NCBI GenBank assembly: GCA_022072405.1
Contig: JAJVHX010000013.1
Span: forward strand, 1-64,000
DNA length: 64,000 nt
From: Phycisphaerae bacterium
GTDB lineage: Bacteria > Planctomycetota > Phycisphaerae > UBA1845 > CAIVHJ01
Direction: 5' to 3'
Positions 62,919-64,000 of the stretch are shown one piece after another (position 1 is the first letter of the stretch; each line of letters begins with the position of its first letter). A program made the position numbers and the translations under genes. Below the pieces are notes generated by a model. The model searched no databases. It was not told the DNA's origin and was given only the letters and a program-made list of their open reading frames with translations.

Positions 62919-64000
62919 TGAGTTTCTTTCACCTAGATCATTTACTGGCTGATGCCACCCCCTCCAATTTGTTGGGCTACTGGGTCGGGGCGGGAATGCT
63001 GACGCTACTCGTCGGGGTCATGCTGCTCCTCAGCAAGATGTCCATGAACAGGCGCTGGGCGATCGGCGCTAACCTGCTGACCGTGGGGGCGGGGCTGATT
63101 CTCTGGCCGCTGGTTATAGGTGAACGTCTTGAACTGGTGGACAGTGCCCGATTAGCAGCACTGTTGGGTTTGGGCTGGTCCATCCTGATCAGCCTGTTGC
63201 GCTGGCGCTGCGGCGAACGGGGTCGATTGCATGCTCAGCATGTGGGTATCGTGGTTGGGCAGTTTCTCTGCCTGGCAGCCTGCCTGTTCGCCATCCTGAT
63301 TCATCTTTATTTCATGATCTGGCAATTGCGCGAGTCTCTGAGTTGTACTTGGAGCTATGCGGTGCTTTGGCCCGGTGAGCGGTTGTTTACCGACATCGAC
63401 GGGCTGGTGGATATGGCCTTGGTGGTTTTCGCCGGTATACTCGTCACCGAAAGTACCAAGAGCGCTTATCTGATGACACCGCTGTTCTGGGTGATGTATC
63501 TGGGGATGATTTATCAGTGTCTGCTGATTCCGCCGGTGGTTCCGGAAACGCCCGGCTGGGCTACAGCGCTGATGGGTTATCCGAGTTTCTGGCTGCTGGT
63601 GTGGCTGATGGGCAGTGCGGTGTTGTTATGGGTGTATGTGGGGCTGCAGTGGTGGAGTTGGCGCTCCAGCCGTGAACAGGCTTGGCGTCTGGATGTCATG
63701 TATCTGTTGCGTGCTCCGCGCAGCTGGCCGGGGCTGATCTCCACGACGCTGACCATCGGCTTCTTCAATCTGCTGCTGGCGATTACCTTGTTGTTATTTC
63801 CGGCGCCGGCGCAGGGTTTCCGGGCGATCTGGCCCGGACTGGGGTGTACGTTGGCTTGTGGCGGCAGTGCCGTCGTCGTGTGGCTGGTAGCTGGCCGCTA
63901 TCGTCACACCGGCCTCGCGGAAGTGGGATTTGGTCTGATGAGTGTGGCCGTCGCAGCGCTGGTTGTCGCAGTGGGTGGCGGTGGCGGAGTGCTGTTGATG
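62918..64000 (+). CDS. Polytopic membrane protein, partial (3' end outside window)
   Basis: The frame starts at ATG 62918, sharing its A with the stop of the epimerase-like gene, and stays open to the window edge (361 codons). Starts MSFFHLDHLLADATPSNLLG. There are about nine hydrophobic segments with short polar loops, for example YWVGAGMLTLLVGVMLLLSK and GIVVGQFLCLAACLFAILIH. No recognised family; the translational coupling suggests a job linked to the epimerase-like protein. Confidence 0.65.
   Translation, partial: MSFFHLDHLLADATPSNLLGYWVGAGMLTLLVGVMLLLSKMSMNRRWAIGANLLTVGAGLILWPLVIGERLELVDSARLAALLGLGWSILISLLRWRCGERGRLHAQHVGIVVGQFLCLAACLFAILIHLYFMIWQLRESLSCTWSYAVLWPGERLFTDIDGLVDMALVVFAGILVTESTKSAYLMTPLFWVMYLGMIYQCLLIPPVVPETPGWATALMGYPSFWLLVWLMGSAVLLWVYVGLQWWSWRSSREQAWRLDVMYLLRAPRSWPGLISTTLTIGFFNLLLAITLLLFPAPAQGFRAIWPGLGCTLACGGSAVVVWLVAGRYRHTGLAEVGFGLMSVAVAALVVAVGGGGGVLLM

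Overview
The window looks like a chromosomal piece of a planctomycete, most likely of the Phycisphaerae type. This is inferred from: H-X9-DG-type pseudopilins beside carbohydrate genes, large pseudopilins in a long type IV pilus/type II secretion-like operon, a planctomycete-style sigma factor next to a pseudopilin, and very many short dispersed repeats. No rRNA or species-level marker is present. Base composition is moderately GC-rich, with AT-richer stretches at about 3.2-6.3 kb, 9.1-9.5 kb and 57.7-57.9 kb.

Layout. 0-2 kb: the end of a TPR protein and a secreted Cys-rich trypsin-like lipoprotein. 2.7-7.75 kb: an integrated element with several small DNA-binding proteins, a P-loop ATPase and a tyrosine recombinase whose 3' end lies inside a tRNA-Phe gene. 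8-14 kb: a pseudopilin, an ECF-like sigma factor, an HD protein, arginine deiminase, a methyltransferase, a membrane protein and a second pseudopilin. 15-27 kb: an alpha-glucan locus with secreted GH13 and two GH31 enzymes plus a complete CUT2 (ribose-type) ABC transporter, suggesting hydrolysis outside the cytoplasm followed by monosaccharide uptake. 27-31.5 kb: M28 peptidase, SurE and a two-FHA coiled-coil protein. 31.5-32.5 kb: three tiny secreted Cys-containing proteins in tandem.

32.8-53.4 kb holds the main system. It begins with a clear promoter and encodes PilB-PilT-PilB ATPases, a PilC platform protein, six pseudopilin-like proteins, a 1407-residue GspK-like protein and a detached GspG-like protein. 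No prepilin peptidase, secretin or PilM/N/O is visible, so these must be elsewhere. The pseudopilin genes carry short repeats in their leader-coding ends and even inside coding frames.

53.5-64 kb: purE, mtnA, an ABC-F ATPase, a probable RiPP (lanthipeptide-like) precursor without neighbouring maturation genes, a TPR-zincin, a GbsR/MarR-type regulator, a PP2C phosphatase, a TIM-barrel epimerase-like protein and a truncated polytopic membrane protein.

The most unusual features are: (1) a four-copy family of about 90-bp inverted-repeat elements, three with recognisable 8-bp target duplications; (2) other hairpin repeats sharing a GC-rich palindrome that also occurs in frame inside two proteins; (3) the orphan RiPP precursor; (4) the cluster of three tiny Cys-containing exported proteins.
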